The notes beneath the pieces are model-generated. The model was not told the origin of the DNA. It ran no database searches and worked only from the letters and a program-made list of their open reading frames with translations. A program made the position numbers and the translations under genes. This document shows positions 1 to 6,797 of a stretch of 11,051 nt of DNA, piece by piece; positions within the stretch are counted from its first letter, which is position 1, and each line of letters starts with the position of its first letter. The DNA lies in contig JAUZPT010000057.1 of the NCBI GenBank assembly GCA_030705745.1, positions 1 to 11,051 of the forward strand, in the 5' to 3' direction. This DNA comes from Bacillota bacterium (GTDB lineage: Bacteria > Bacillota > Bacilli > Bacillales > Cytobacillaceae).

Positions 1-180
1 CATGAATTCCTGTTTGTTTTCGTGTTTAGGTGCCCATAAATGAATTATGCAAACAAAGTAATCAATTCTTTTTCGGGCATTTTCACATATGTTAGCCAAC
101 TATCCATTTTTCGACCGATAAATTTTTATAAAAAGCTCTTTTATATCATAAATCAGGTACTAGAGATAGGCTATTTTTGA
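1..180. other. Left-edge region without a convincing gene
   Basis: AT-rich sequence with frequent stops in all frames. The only start-to-stop run worth mentioning is a 20-codon minus-strand ORF at 45-107 that begins MDSWLTYVKMPEK; it has no ribosome binding site and I do not call it a gene. It could be a relic of a decayed gene or element, but nothing identifies one. Confidence 0.4.
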
Positions 181-285
181 TTTACCCACGAATTTCTGGG
201 ATTTACCCACGTTTTAGATTCACTTACCCACTTTTCGGCTCCATTTACCCACGTTTTAAGTTCAAAAACCCACTTTTGGCTCTCC
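181..285. repeat. Five tandem 21-bp repeats with ACCCAC core
   Basis: Units start at 181, 202, 223, 244 and 265, so the period is exactly 21 bp. Every unit carries ACCCAC at unit positions 4-9, and three begin TTTACCCACG. Units 2 and 4 are nearly identical, and units 3 and 5 share ACCCACTTTT, which gives a 42-bp higher-order period. Read on the minus strand the array is open in one frame and gives a heptad pattern with Trp-Val every seven residues (KWVFELK, TWVNGAE, KWVSESK, TWVNPRN, SWVNQK, then a stop). That frame has a stop codon a few codons upstream and no start codon. It therefore looks like a decayed coding repeat or a non-coding array rather than a gene. Confidence 0.8.
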
Positions 286-289
286 GTCC

Positions 290-321
290 CTAAATATTAA
301 AAGTCAGGCAACAGCCTGGCT
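290..321 (-). terminator. Second (distal) terminator hairpin after the ABC operon
   Basis: On the minus strand AGCCAGGC and GCCTGACT form an 8-bp stem with one G-U pair (302-309 with 314-321) around a 4-nt loop. It is followed by TTTTAATATTT. It lies about 35 bp beyond the first terminator and may act as a backup. Confidence 0.5.
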
Positions 322-353
322 GAGGTAATAGGTGGTTAGGACAAACTATTCCC

Positions 354-385
354 TAAAAAAACAGCCCTTTATAAGGACTGTTTTA
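354..385 (-). terminator. Rho-independent terminator of the ABC exporter operon
   Basis: On the minus strand AACAGTCCTT and AAGGGCTGTT form a continuous 10-bp stem (one G-U pair, 360-369 with 373-382) around a 3-nt loop, running directly into a seven-U tract. The stem starts right at the TAA stop codon (383-385) of the upstream gene, so termination follows translation immediately. Confidence 0.9.
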
Positions 386-2200
386 GGCTGATAACATATT
401 AAATTGAGCTTTGATTAGATCATAGTATTCGCCATGAAGATCCATTAACTGATCATGGTTACCCTGTTCTTTAATTTCGCCATGGTCGAGAACAAAAATA
501 TGGTCTGCTTCCCGGATGGTTGATAAACGGTGAGCGATAATAATCGCTGTACGCCCTTTTAATAGAGAGCGCAAGGCACGCTGAATCTTAAGCTCAGTCT
601 CCGTATCGATACTCGCTGTTGCTTCGTCAAGTATTAATATTCTAGGGTCCGCAAGTATCGCCCTGGCAAACGACAGCAGCTGCCTTTCGCCGACCGAAAG
701 AACATTTCCCCGTTCTTCCACTTCTGTTTGATAGCCATTCGAAAGCTTTTCAATGAAAGCATGTGCACCCACAGCTTTGGCAGCTTCCACTACTTCGTCG
801 TCTGTAGCATCAGGCCGGCCAAATCGGATATTTTCGATAATCGTTCCAGAAAAAATAAATGTGTCCTGGAGTACAATACTGATTTGGTTTCTCAAGCTTG
901 AAAGCGAAATATCCTTTAAATCGATTCCATCAATTTTGACTCTTCCGCTTGTAGGATCATAAAAGCGTGTAACCAAATTGACAATCGTTGTTTTACCGGA
1001 ACCTGTGTGCCCAACTAAGGCAACTGTCTGGCCGGCCTTCATTTCAAGCGAAACATTATTTAATGCTGCTCTTTTTTCATCATAAGAAAAGGAAACATTT
1101 TCAAAAGCTATATCACCTTTTATTTCATTAATTTCAATGGAGTCTTTTTTATCAGAAACGATTGGCTCTTCATCTAAAAATTCAAAAATTCTTTCAGAGG
1201 ATGCCATTCCCATCAGAAGCTGATTGTACACCTGGCCAATTCTTGAGATTGGTTCCCAAAACATTCCTAAATAAAACGCAAAGGAAACAAAGACCCCAAT
1301 TGTGATCGAATTTACTTGGATCAGGTGCACACCATACCAGATAAGTACGGCTGTTCCCAAGGCATTGGTTAGTTCAACTAGTGGTCGGAACATCGCATTT
1401 TTTTTGGAAGCGGAGCGCCAGCTCTCGAAATTTTCCGTATTGACTCCATCAAAAAACTCCATGTTTTCTTTTTCCTGAATGAAAGACTGCGTTACTCTTA
1501 TCCCCTGCATACTTTCATTTAAATGGGAATTCAGCTTTGATTGTTTAAGGCGCACTGTTTGCCATGACCTTCTGATATTTTTGCGCAAGCTGGTTGAAAT
1601 GAAAAACATGATAGGAAGAATCACCATGATCCCAAGTGTTAATTGCGGACTAAGTGTAAATAAAATGACACACACTCCGATTAAAAGGACCATGTCTGTT
1701 AACACATTTATAACTCCGTTTGTAAAAAGCTCTTGAAGGGAGTTAATATCATTCATGATTCTGACTAAGATTGAACCCGCAGATCGCTGGTCAAAAAAAC
1801 GATGTGATAAACTTTGTACGTGTGTAAATAAATGCTTTCGCAAGTCATATATGACGCCTTGCCCTAGTGCATTCATCCATTTAATGCGAAAAATATTCGC
1901 TAAATAAGAGAATGAATATAATACCGCTATCGTTGCAACTAGTATAGTGAGCAAGTGGGTGTCTTTATTTTTCAATGCTTTATCAAGAGTATAAACACCA
2001 ATCAAGATCGGAATAATCAGCCTTACTGCAGTAGTAATTACGACCATAAGAATTGAAAGTGGCAGCAGGTTTTTCCGATACGGTTTCATATAGCCGAATA
2101 ACCGGAGCATTTGCTGCCAGTTAAACGGCTTATCGATGACAACGTCCTGTGAATATCTGAATCTGTTTAATAGATTTTCATTTATGGCTTTCTTTTGCAA
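383..2200 (-). CDS. ABC exporter half-transporter, catalytic NBD subunit
   Basis: Type IV ABC exporter half (ABC_membrane plus ABC_tran), 605 residues from the start chosen here. An N-terminal extension of about 40 residues precedes six membrane segments (about 45-330). The ATPase domain follows: Walker A GHTGSGKTT at 397-405, Q-loop Gln445, signature LSVGE at 501-505 (degenerate; consensus LSGGQ), Walker B ILILDEA with Asp525 and catalytic Glu526, and H-loop His557. Family knowledge says such pairs (YheI/YheH=BmrC/BmrD, YknU/YknV and YfiB/YfiC types in Bacillus) export drugs, lipids or peptides; the substrate here is unknown. It is the second gene of an operon, 15 bp after its partner. I chose TTG at 2198-2200 because AGGAGGTG (2207-2214) sits 8 nt upstream of it. 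The GTG at 2207-2209, which would add three residues, overlaps that site and so has no usable RBS of its own. Confidence 0.93.
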   Translation of the reverse strand: MQKKAINENLLNRFRYSQDVVIDKPFNWQQMLRLFGYMKPYRKNLLPLSILMVVITTAVRLIIPILIGVYTLDKALKNKDTHLLTILVATIAVLYSFSYLANIFRIKWMNALGQGVIYDLRKHLFTHVQSLSHRFFDQRSAGSILVRIMNDINSLQELFTNGVINVLTDMVLLIGVCVILFTLSPQLTLGIMVILPIMFFISTSLRKNIRRSWQTVRLKQSKLNSHLNESMQGIRVTQSFIQEKENMEFFDGVNTENFESWRSASKKNAMFRPLVELTNALGTAVLIWYGVHLIQVNSITIGVFVSFAFYLGMFWEPISRIGQVYNQLLMGMASSERIFEFLDEEPIVSDKKDSIEINEIKGDIAFENVSFSYDEKRAALNNVSLEMKAGQTVALVGHTGSGKTTIVNLVTRFYDPTSGRVKIDGIDLKDISLSSLRNQISIVLQDTFIFSGTIIENIRFGRPDATDDEVVEAAKAVGAHAFIEKLSNGYQTEVEERGNVLSVGERQLLSFARAILADPRILILDEATASIDTETELKIQRALRSLLKGRTAIIIAHRLSTIREADHIFVLDHGEIKEQGNHDQLMDLHGEYYDLIKAQFNMLSA

Positions 2201-2206
2201 ATTTCC

Positions 2207-2214
2207 CACCTCCT
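2207..2214 (-). promoter_or_regulatory. Shine-Dalgarno site that decides the start of the second ABC gene
   Basis: AGGAGGTG on the minus strand lies between the TAA of the upstream gene (2216-2218) and the TTG at 2198-2200. The GTG inside this motif is therefore unlikely to be the start. The tight spacing suggests translational coupling of the two subunits. Confidence 0.75.
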
Positions 2215-2215
2215 A

Positions 2216-3970
2216 TTAACTTACTTTGGAATCCAGGACTTTTTTCTGATCCTTGAATTGAATATCATAAATTCTTTGATATAGACCGTTTTGATGAATC
2301 AAATCCTCATGTACTCCACGTTCTACAATTCTTCCATTATCCAGAACCAAGATTTCGTCAGCATTTTTCAGCGAAGAAATTCGGTGGGCAATAATAAATG
2401 TCGTCCTGCCTTCCATTGCTTCCTTTAACGCCATTTGGATCCTGAATTCCGTTTCCATATCCACTGCACTAGTTGCATCGTCCAATATTAAAATGCTTGG
2501 ATTAATGCAGAAGGCTCTTGCAATCGAAATTCTTTGTTTCTGACCGCCTGATAAACCCATACCTCTTTCTCCAAGAAGGGTATCATAACCATCTGGTAAT
2601 TCCATGATAAAATCATGTGCCTGTGCACGTTTAGCTGCAGCAATAATTTCATCCATCGTCGCATTTGGATTTCCATAGGAGATATTTGCCTTAATGCTTG
2701 ATGAAAAAAGGAAGGATTCTTGAAGGACAAATCCAATTTTCCCTCTTAATGATTCTAATGAATATTCTTTCACATCAATTCCATCAATTAAAACCTTACC
2801 CTCTGCCGGTTCGTAAAATCTAGTCAGCATTTGGGTAATGCTGGTCTTACCGGAGCCCGTTGAACCTATTAAACCGATCACTTTTCCCGGTTCAGCCTTG
2901 AAGGAAATATCCTTTAGTGCTTCCTGGTCCTCAGTGCCATATCGAAGTGTAACATTTTGGAATTCGACATCACCTATTAGTTTCTCTTTCGTAACAGGCG
3001 CGTTTACTTCAATAATTTCATTTTCTGCTTCAAGAACCTCAACAAGCCTTTCTCCAGATGCCTTCGCTTGGGAAAATAAATTGACGACGAATCCAAGGTT
3101 CATAATCGGCCACATAATATACCACACAAGGCTGTAGAATGCTACAAGTTCTCCTGGTTTAAGCTCGCCGCTAATCACTTTATAACCGCCATATGCTAGC
3201 AGGAGCACCACACTGATATTCCCTAAAAACTCCATTAAAGGAAAATATTTAGCCCAAATGCTTGAGGTAAATAAAAATTCATTTCTATACTCCTTATTTG
3301 AATCATTAAATTTTCCAATTTCAAACTCTTCTCTTGAAAGGGATTTAACGGTATTGATCCCGCTGATATTTTCCTGTACTTTCGTATTTAATCGGCCGAA
3401 TGATTTCCTTATTCCTCTGAAAGCAGGGTGGACAGCTTTATCAAATTTGTAAACGACTACCGCTAAAAAAGGAAGTGTACTTAAGGTTACAAACGTTAGG
3501 GAAATCGAGTAGTGGAACATCACAGCAAACGAAATTAAGATTAATAAGAAAAACCGAAGTAATTCCGAAAATCCTGCCGAAAGGAAAAAACGGAAGCCTT
3601 CTACATCTGCTGTCAGCCTGGACATCAAGTCCCCAGTTTTTGCATTGTCATAGTATTTGAAAGGCAAAAATTGGAGTTTTTCATACAGTGCATTTCTCAT
3701 TTTATATACTGAGGTAATTCCAAATAAATCCCCGGTATATTGCTGGATAAAAGTAGCCACACCTTTGATTCCCATGATTCCCACAAACCCAAATACCAGA
3801 TATGGAACCATATAATATTTACCGCCAATGACAACGTCATCAATCGTCATTTGCAATATCATTGGATATACCACTGTTATGGCTGTAACAGCTAGCATAA
3901 ATACCATCGACCAAATAAAATAATTTTTATATGGCCAGTAAAATGGCTTTAATTTTTTAAACGTATCCAT
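2216..3970 (-). CDS. ABC exporter half-transporter, degenerate NBD subunit
   Basis: Partner half-exporter, 584 residues, with six membrane segments in about 20-310. Its ATPase domain has Walker A GSTGSGKTS at 369-377, Q-loop Gln417, canonical signature LSGGQ at 473-477, Walker B ILILDDA with Asp497 followed by Asp498 where the catalytic Glu normally stands, and H-loop His529. The missing Glu here pairs with the LSVGE signature of the downstream subunit, which is the asymmetry expected of a heterodimer. An in-frame TTG at 4028-4030 would add 20 residues. I chose the ATG at 3968-3970 because GAGGAGGT lies 5 nt upstream, the resulting 584 residues fits the roughly 585 usual for this subunit, and the extra 20 residues look like translated leader. 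It is the first gene of the operon, so subunit order is degenerate then catalytic. The substrate is not readable from sequence. Confidence 0.93.
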   Translation of the reverse strand: MDTFKKLKPFYWPYKNYFIWSMVFMLAVTAITVVYPMILQMTIDDVVIGGKYYMVPYLVFGFVGIMGIKGVATFIQQYTGDLFGITSVYKMRNALYEKLQFLPFKYYDNAKTGDLMSRLTADVEGFRFFLSAGFSELLRFFLLILISFAVMFHYSISLTFVTLSTLPFLAVVVYKFDKAVHPAFRGIRKSFGRLNTKVQENISGINTVKSLSREEFEIGKFNDSNKEYRNEFLFTSSIWAKYFPLMEFLGNISVVLLLAYGGYKVISGELKPGELVAFYSLVWYIMWPIMNLGFVVNLFSQAKASGERLVEVLEAENEIIEVNAPVTKEKLIGDVEFQNVTLRYGTEDQEALKDISFKAEPGKVIGLIGSTGSGKTSITQMLTRFYEPAEGKVLIDGIDVKEYSLESLRGKIGFVLQESFLFSSSIKANISYGNPNATMDEIIAAAKRAQAHDFIMELPDGYDTLLGERGMGLSGGQKQRISIARAFCINPSILILDDATSAVDMETEFRIQMALKEAMEGRTTFIIAHRISSLKNADEILVLDNGRIVERGVHEDLIHQNGLYQRIYDIQFKDQKKVLDSKVS

Positions 3971-3975
3971 TCTAT

Positions 3976-3983
3976 ACCTCCTC
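3976..3983 (-). promoter_or_regulatory. Shine-Dalgarno site of the first ABC gene
   Basis: GAGGAGGT on the minus strand, 5 nt from the ATG at 3970. It fixes the start against the longer TTG-initiated reading at 4030, which has only AT-rich sequence upstream. Confidence 0.8.
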
Positions 3984-3997
3984 GATTTAATAATCTG

Positions 3998-4013
3998 ATT
4001 CTTGTTCAAGAAT
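3998..4013. promoter_or_regulatory. Perfect 16-bp palindrome in the ABC operon leader
   Basis: ATTCTTG-TT-CAAGAAT has two perfect 7-bp arms and a 2-bp centre. It lies 27 bp upstream of the ATG of the first ABC gene. The 2-nt centre makes it a poor RNA hairpin and a good candidate operator for a dimeric repressor (for example a MarR, TetR or GntR type). No regulator gene is adjacent, and I see no confident promoter hexamers in the very AT-rich leader (3971-4100), so the assignment rests on symmetry and position only. Confidence 0.5.
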
Positions 4014-4143
4014 GTTTTTTTAAAAAGCAAATATAATTTTTTAAAAATTTAGAACTGAACAAAAATATAACATAAATATAAATATAACGGGTTTCGAAAT
4101 AATTTACCACTCTTTTTTGTTTGAATTTTCCACTTTTTTAATC

Positions 4144-4176
4144 AAAAAAAATAAGAACCGCGTTGGCAGCTCTATT
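4144..4176 (-). terminator. Weak terminator candidate after the AHSA1-domain gene
   Basis: On the minus strand AATAGAGC and GTTCTTATT can form an imperfect stem of about 8 bp with one bulge and one G-U pair around a 10-nt loop, followed by a run of seven to eight T. It lies about 50 bp beyond the stop at 4228. The U-tract is good but the stem is poor. Confidence 0.35.
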
Positions 4177-4227
4177 GTAAAAACATTCGTTCATCAACAT
4201 CATCAGGAATATAAAAAGCAGACTTTC

Positions 4228-4680
4228 TCACTCGGACCGGCCCGAGATCCATTTGTATAGATGTTCAAGTACATGCGGCCATGCTTGTTCATGCCCTTTC
4301 ATCGACTCTTCATCTTGAAACCCTGCATGTGTTAGACGCAATTGTGTTCCGGCTCCATACGATTCAAGCTCAATCGTAACAACCGTTTCAGCTCCTTTTG
4401 TTCCCCCTGCCCCAGTAACCCATGTTATTTCGACAAGACGATCTTGCTCTAGCCTTAAAAATCGCCCATAATGTGGATGGCGTTTTTCTTCGAAGATTGT
4501 CTCAAAGAAGAACACTGTGTTGACTTCACCACTCATTATCAAAGTTCCAGGGGCAGCAAACCATTGGTCGAACTGTTTTGTCCATGCTTTGTAAAGTGCA
4601 TCTGGAGGTACATCCATCTGGCGCTCCACCGTTAGATTAAACGGTCTTGTTGAAAGGTCAGGTATCGTAATAGATTTCAT
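4228..4680 (-). CDS. SRPBCC / AHSA1-like domain protein
   Basis: About 150 residues, the usual size for a single START-like SRPBCC domain of the AHSA1 (activator of Hsp90 ATPase homologue) family. Typical blocks are [18 protein letters not shown] near 24-41, [17 protein letters not shown] near 71-87, the paired strands TVVTIEL and [10 protein letters not shown] near 99-121, and the C-terminal helix around [13 protein letters not shown] near 129-141. The fold makes a hydrophobic pocket; the ligand is unknown in most bacterial members and cannot be read here. No signal peptide, so probably cytosolic. Start: GGAGG (4689-4693) is 8 nt from ATG 4680 and 5 nt from ATG 4683; the upstream ATG at 4695 overlaps that RBS. 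Either inner ATG is plausible and they differ by one residue. Confidence 0.85.
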   Translation of the reverse strand: MKSITIPDLSTRPFNLTVERQMDVPPDALYKAWTKQFDQWFAAPGTLIMSGEVNTVFFFETIFEEKRHPHYGRFLRLEQDRLVEITWVTGAGGTKGAETVVTIELESYGAGTQLRLTHAGFQDEESMKGHEQAWPHVLEHLYKWISGRSE

Positions 4681-4709
4681 CATCATGTCCTCCATATCTT
4701 CTTTTGTAA

Positions 4710-4740
4710 ATTATACCATTATTTAGTGCGATTTTTTCAA
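4710..4740 (-). promoter_or_regulatory. Sigma-A promoter with extended -10 for the AHSA1-domain gene
   Basis: On the minus strand TATAAT (4710-4715) is preceded by TGG, giving the extended -10 motif TGnTATAAT. TTGAAA (4735-4740) is 19 bp upstream, longer than the ideal 17, which the extended -10 would compensate. The predicted transcript begins about 20-25 nt before the ATG. Confidence 0.7.
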
Positions 4741-4797
4741 TTTGTATAGTTACTAAAATACAATATATACCTATTCTATTAACCTTTGAAAACTCCT

Positions 4798-5262
4798 TTA
4801 TTTTACTTGCAGAACAAAATCATAATCGGCACTGCCGCGAGATTGGTTCGCTATTTTTTTATCCATCCACCACACACCGAAAGAATAATAATACGTTCCT
4901 TTTTGTTTAGGGGCTGTAAAAAGATTATTCTTCACTTTTACGATTTTAGTTTCTTTATTTGCATTGATCGATTGAACATGGAATTGGTTAGGTTTCGGTT
5001 TATAGTTCATTATAAAAGTGATTACTTCATTTGGTTTAACTTTTATTGCCTCTTTTCCCGCTAACATTTGTACTGGTCCAATTGTGTCCACGCATTTTCC
5101 TGTACCTTTCCCTGACCAACAATAAGAACCCAATACCGTTGGATACATTTTGTTCTGAACCTCAATTTTTGCTTCTGGCGGTTTTTCTTCCGCCCTGCTC
5201 GTAATTGAACATCCCAAAGGAATTAAAAGGAAAAACAAGAATGCAGCTGTTCTTACTATCAT
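4798..5262 (-). CDS. Small exported (probable lipoprotein) protein of unknown function
   Basis: 154 residues. The N-terminus MIVRTAAFLFFLLIPLGCS is a typical export signal: a positive charge, a hydrophobic core, then Cys18. The residues before Cys18 (P-L-G) deviate from the usual L-(A/S)-(G/A)-C lipobox, so lipidation is probable rather than certain. The mature part has a charged linker and then a compact region with a pair of cysteines in GSYCWSGKGTGKCVD (Cys48 and Cys57). The C-terminus is rich in aromatic residues and beta-like (YYYSFGVWW near 124-132, then DYDFVLQVK). The two Cys could form a disulfide outside the cell. I do not recognise a characterised family and propose no function. 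Start ATG 5260-5262 has AAAGGGGGT about 10 nt upstream. It ends 58 bp before the promoter of the next minus-strand gene. Confidence 0.8.
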   Translation of the reverse strand: MIVRTAAFLFFLLIPLGCSITSRAEEKPPEAKIEVQNKMYPTVLGSYCWSGKGTGKCVDTIGPVQMLAGKEAIKVKPNEVITFIMNYKPKPNQFHVQSINANKETKIVKVKNNLFTAPKQKGTYYYSFGVWWMDKKIANQSRGSADYDFVLQVK

Positions 5263-5643
5263 TGCTCATCTACCCCCTTTAACAGTTAGTCGGATATATA
5301 ATTTTTTAGTTGCATATTTGTTTTAAATTATTTATGCACTTGGGTAGAGGTAAACTTCTTTCTGGAAAAATGAGCGGATCATGAAAAAAAAACAGACAGG
5401 CGCACATGATAAGTTTATCGCTTCCCATTAGGATGAATTTTAGTGGGAACGTAATAGTATTAAATTTCATTGAAATTGTTCGCCGTGTTCAACTCTCGGT
5501 TAGTGAAAATGCGTCCCTGCTGATTACAGAAACGCACCCAATTGTTAATTAATCTTCAATTGTAGTTCTATCCTTACGGGATAAGCCTTACGGATTGCAA
5601 AATCCTTCTACAGTATATTGGTTTTGAACCAAATTTTTTTCCC
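5263..5643. other. 381-bp intergenic region, no gene recognised
   Basis: It lies between two minus-strand genes. It contains the near-direct repeat CCTTACGGGAT / CCTTACGGAT (about 5573-5595), a GGATT-GCAA-AATCC mini-hairpin (5592-5605), CAATTG twice around TTAATTAA (about 5540-5562), and an orphan plus-strand terminator at 5618-5640. A 16-codon plus-strand ORF (MKKKQTGAHDKFIASH, near 5381-5431) has no good RBS and is not called. Confidence 0.45.
5618..5640 (+). terminator. Orphan plus-strand terminator-like hairpin
   Basis: TTGGTT and AACCAA form a perfect 6-bp stem (5618-5623 with 5627-5632) with a 3-nt loop, followed by seven T (5634-5640) on the plus strand. No plus-strand gene precedes it; both flanking genes are on the minus strand. 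It may end an unannotated small RNA or be fortuitous. Confidence 0.45.
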
Positions 5644-6393
5644 TCACTCTAAAAACTCACAAATGGAACGGATTACTTTTTCTTCCCAATCCACTGAGTT
5701 GAAGGTATGATCTGCATTATCAACTTGAATAAGTGTTGCTTTTTCATGGTAGCAGTTTTCGATATAAGACGATGAAACATTAAATGGCACGGCTTGATCT
5801 TCTGTTCCGTGAACGATCAGCACGTTTTTCTCATACTGTGATGCACGCGTCCAAACTTCTAACGTTTGAAGCTCTTCGATGAATGGTTTTCCAATCAAAT
5901 TGCCACCGAGGTCATAACCATTTAGGCTCTCAATAAACATAGCGGTTTCTCCAATCGCCTTCGCCATTTTCCTCATTTCTCCAGCCGGTGCCAAGAGAAT
6001 CAGTTTATGCACATCATCCGGAAAATCACCTGCAAATAAACTTGCTACAAGCCCTCCCATGCTAAATCCTAAAACGGCAATCTGATTACTATCTACTGAA
6101 GGATGAGATTTTACAAACTCGAAGATCGCTTTAGCTTCATCTAATTCCTTTAGCACGGTCATGTCCTCAAAATTCCCGTCACTTTCTCCACTTCCCAAAA
6201 AGTCAAACCGAAAGCTTGCGATTCCCAGCGCTTCCAAAGCTCGAGAAATTTTCAAAAAGAATCGATGAGGTTCAAGCTTCGTCCCCGTGAATCCGTGAAG
6301 CAGGATAACGGCAGGCACCTTCTCCCCCGCTGGAATATGTTCCATCCCGCGTAATACTTGGTGATTATAAGTGATTTCAACTGCTTTTTGCAT
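5644..6393 (-). CDS. Alpha/beta-hydrolase, S33 / feruloyl-esterase-like
   Basis: 249 residues of a single alpha/beta-hydrolase domain of the Hydrolase_4 / serine aminopeptidase S33 type. Visible elements are the oxyanion-hole motif LHGFTG (His33-Gly34), FRFDFLGSGESDG at 61-73, the nucleophile elbow GFSMGG with Ser111, the acid in HGTEDQAVP (Asp199) and the base in ADHTF (His229). The triad is complete, so an active esterase or lipase-like enzyme is likely. Short members with HGFTG, a DMTVL segment and a DHTF histidine include cinnamoyl/feruloyl esterases of gut bacteria; the substrate is only suggested by that resemblance. No signal peptide, so cytosolic. ATG 6391-6393 has AAGGAGA 7 nt upstream. 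It is monocistronic by position, and I see no convincing promoter hexamers. Confidence 0.9.
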   Translation of the reverse strand: MQKAVEITYNHQVLRGMEHIPAGEKVPAVILLHGFTGTKLEPHRFFLKISRALEALGIASFRFDFLGSGESDGNFEDMTVLKELDEAKAIFEFVKSHPSVDSNQIAVLGFSMGGLVASLFAGDFPDDVHKLILLAPAGEMRKMAKAIGETAMFIESLNGYDLGGNLIGKPFIEELQTLEVWTRASQYEKNVLIVHGTEDQAVPFNVSSSYIENCYHEKATLIQVDNADHTFNSVDWEEKVIRSICEFLE

Positions 6394-6449
6394 ATCAGAT
6401 TCTCCTTTTTTTATGTATTTTGCAATTGCCTTTGAGTGCTAAAATTCTT

Positions 6450-6463
6450 TTCTGTGAACAGAA
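6450..6463. promoter_or_regulatory. 14-bp palindrome upstream of the hydrolase gene
   Basis: TTCTGT-GA-ACAGAA has perfect 6-bp arms and a 2-bp centre. It lies about 57 bp upstream of the hydrolase start. It is a candidate operator by symmetry alone; no known regulator is matched. Confidence 0.3.
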
Positions 6464-6588
6464 TTATTGGAGAAATACTTCTCAAAAATCTCCCGAATAA
6501 TCTACTTTCTCAATGGTTGAAAATTAAACATACTCAGTCATTGAGATCGTTTCATTTTTGAAAAGAGTTAAAAAACTCACGTTACATC

Positions 6589-6605
6589 CATCATAAATTA
6601 TGATG
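6589..6605. promoter_or_regulatory. 17-bp perfect palindrome in the divergent region
   Basis: CATCATAA-A-TTATGATG has 8-bp arms around a single central base, near the middle of the divergent region (about 195 bp from either start codon). This is DNA-operator-like symmetry. The target gene is unclear. Confidence 0.4.
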
Positions 6606-6736
6606 CAAATGGAAGAAACCTTTTTTTACTAACTTTTTACATCCCTATTTGAACCTGAACCGACTAAAACCACCCTTTCATGTCAGGATGGATAAGAAAA
6701 CTTGCTGTGGTATTGTCATTCGAAGATAGAAAAAAA

Positions 6737-6765
6737 GACTATTTGTCCTACAAGTTTCATACGAT
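6737..6765 (+). promoter_or_regulatory. Sigma-E-like (mother-cell) sporulation promoter
   Basis: GACTATT (6737-6743), a 14-bp spacer and CATACGAT (6758-6765) closely match the Bacillus sigma-E pattern GNATATT-N14-CATACANT, with one mismatch in each element as I recall the consensus. The predicted start is near 6772, leaving about 25 nt before the flippase ATG. Sigma-K also reads CATA-type -10 elements and cannot be excluded. Sigma-A-like hexamers in the same stretch (TTGTCA at 6713-6718) have no good -10. Confidence 0.6.
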
Positions 6766-6797
6766 GAAGAGAGAAATTTCAAGGAGGATCATTTGCA

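Larger units (their letters stand above)
6394..6797. other. 404-bp divergent intergenic region rich in inverted repeats
   Basis: It separates the hydrolase (minus) from the flippase (plus). It holds the palindromes at 6450-6463 and 6589-6605, an 8-bp inverted repeat TCTCAATG / CATTGAGA (6508-6515 and 6539-6546, 23 bp apart), a small GAGTT-AAAA-AACTC hairpin (6565-6578) and a sigma-E-like promoter at its right end. No ORF with an RBS was found. Confidence 0.5.

Noticed and set aside
45..107. 20-residue minus-strand ORF (MDSWLTYVKMPEK...)
   Set aside because: No ribosome binding site, very short, and nothing recognisable; kept only as a note for the left edge.
181..285. CRISPR array
   Set aside because: The units are directly adjacent, 21 bp long and similar across their length; there are no unique spacers and no cas genes.
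4028..4030. TTG start extending the first ABC subunit by 20 residues
   Set aside because: No Shine-Dalgarno upstream, the extension covers the leader palindrome and the real RBS, and the ATG at 3970 has a near-perfect site.
4786..5064. 92-codon plus-strand ORF
   Set aside because: Lies antisense to the exported-protein gene, has no RBS and an implausible amino acid pattern; it is a shadow of the real gene.
5381..5431. Plus-strand mini-ORF MKKKQTGAHDKFIASH
   Set aside because: Only 16 codons with no convincing ribosome binding site; cannot be separated from chance.
6660..6700. T-box-like sequence (GGGTGG ... on the minus strand)
   Set aside because: The downstream bases do not match the T-box core, there is no specifier stem or paired terminator/antiterminator, and the hydrolase is not an aminoacyl-tRNA or amino acid gene.
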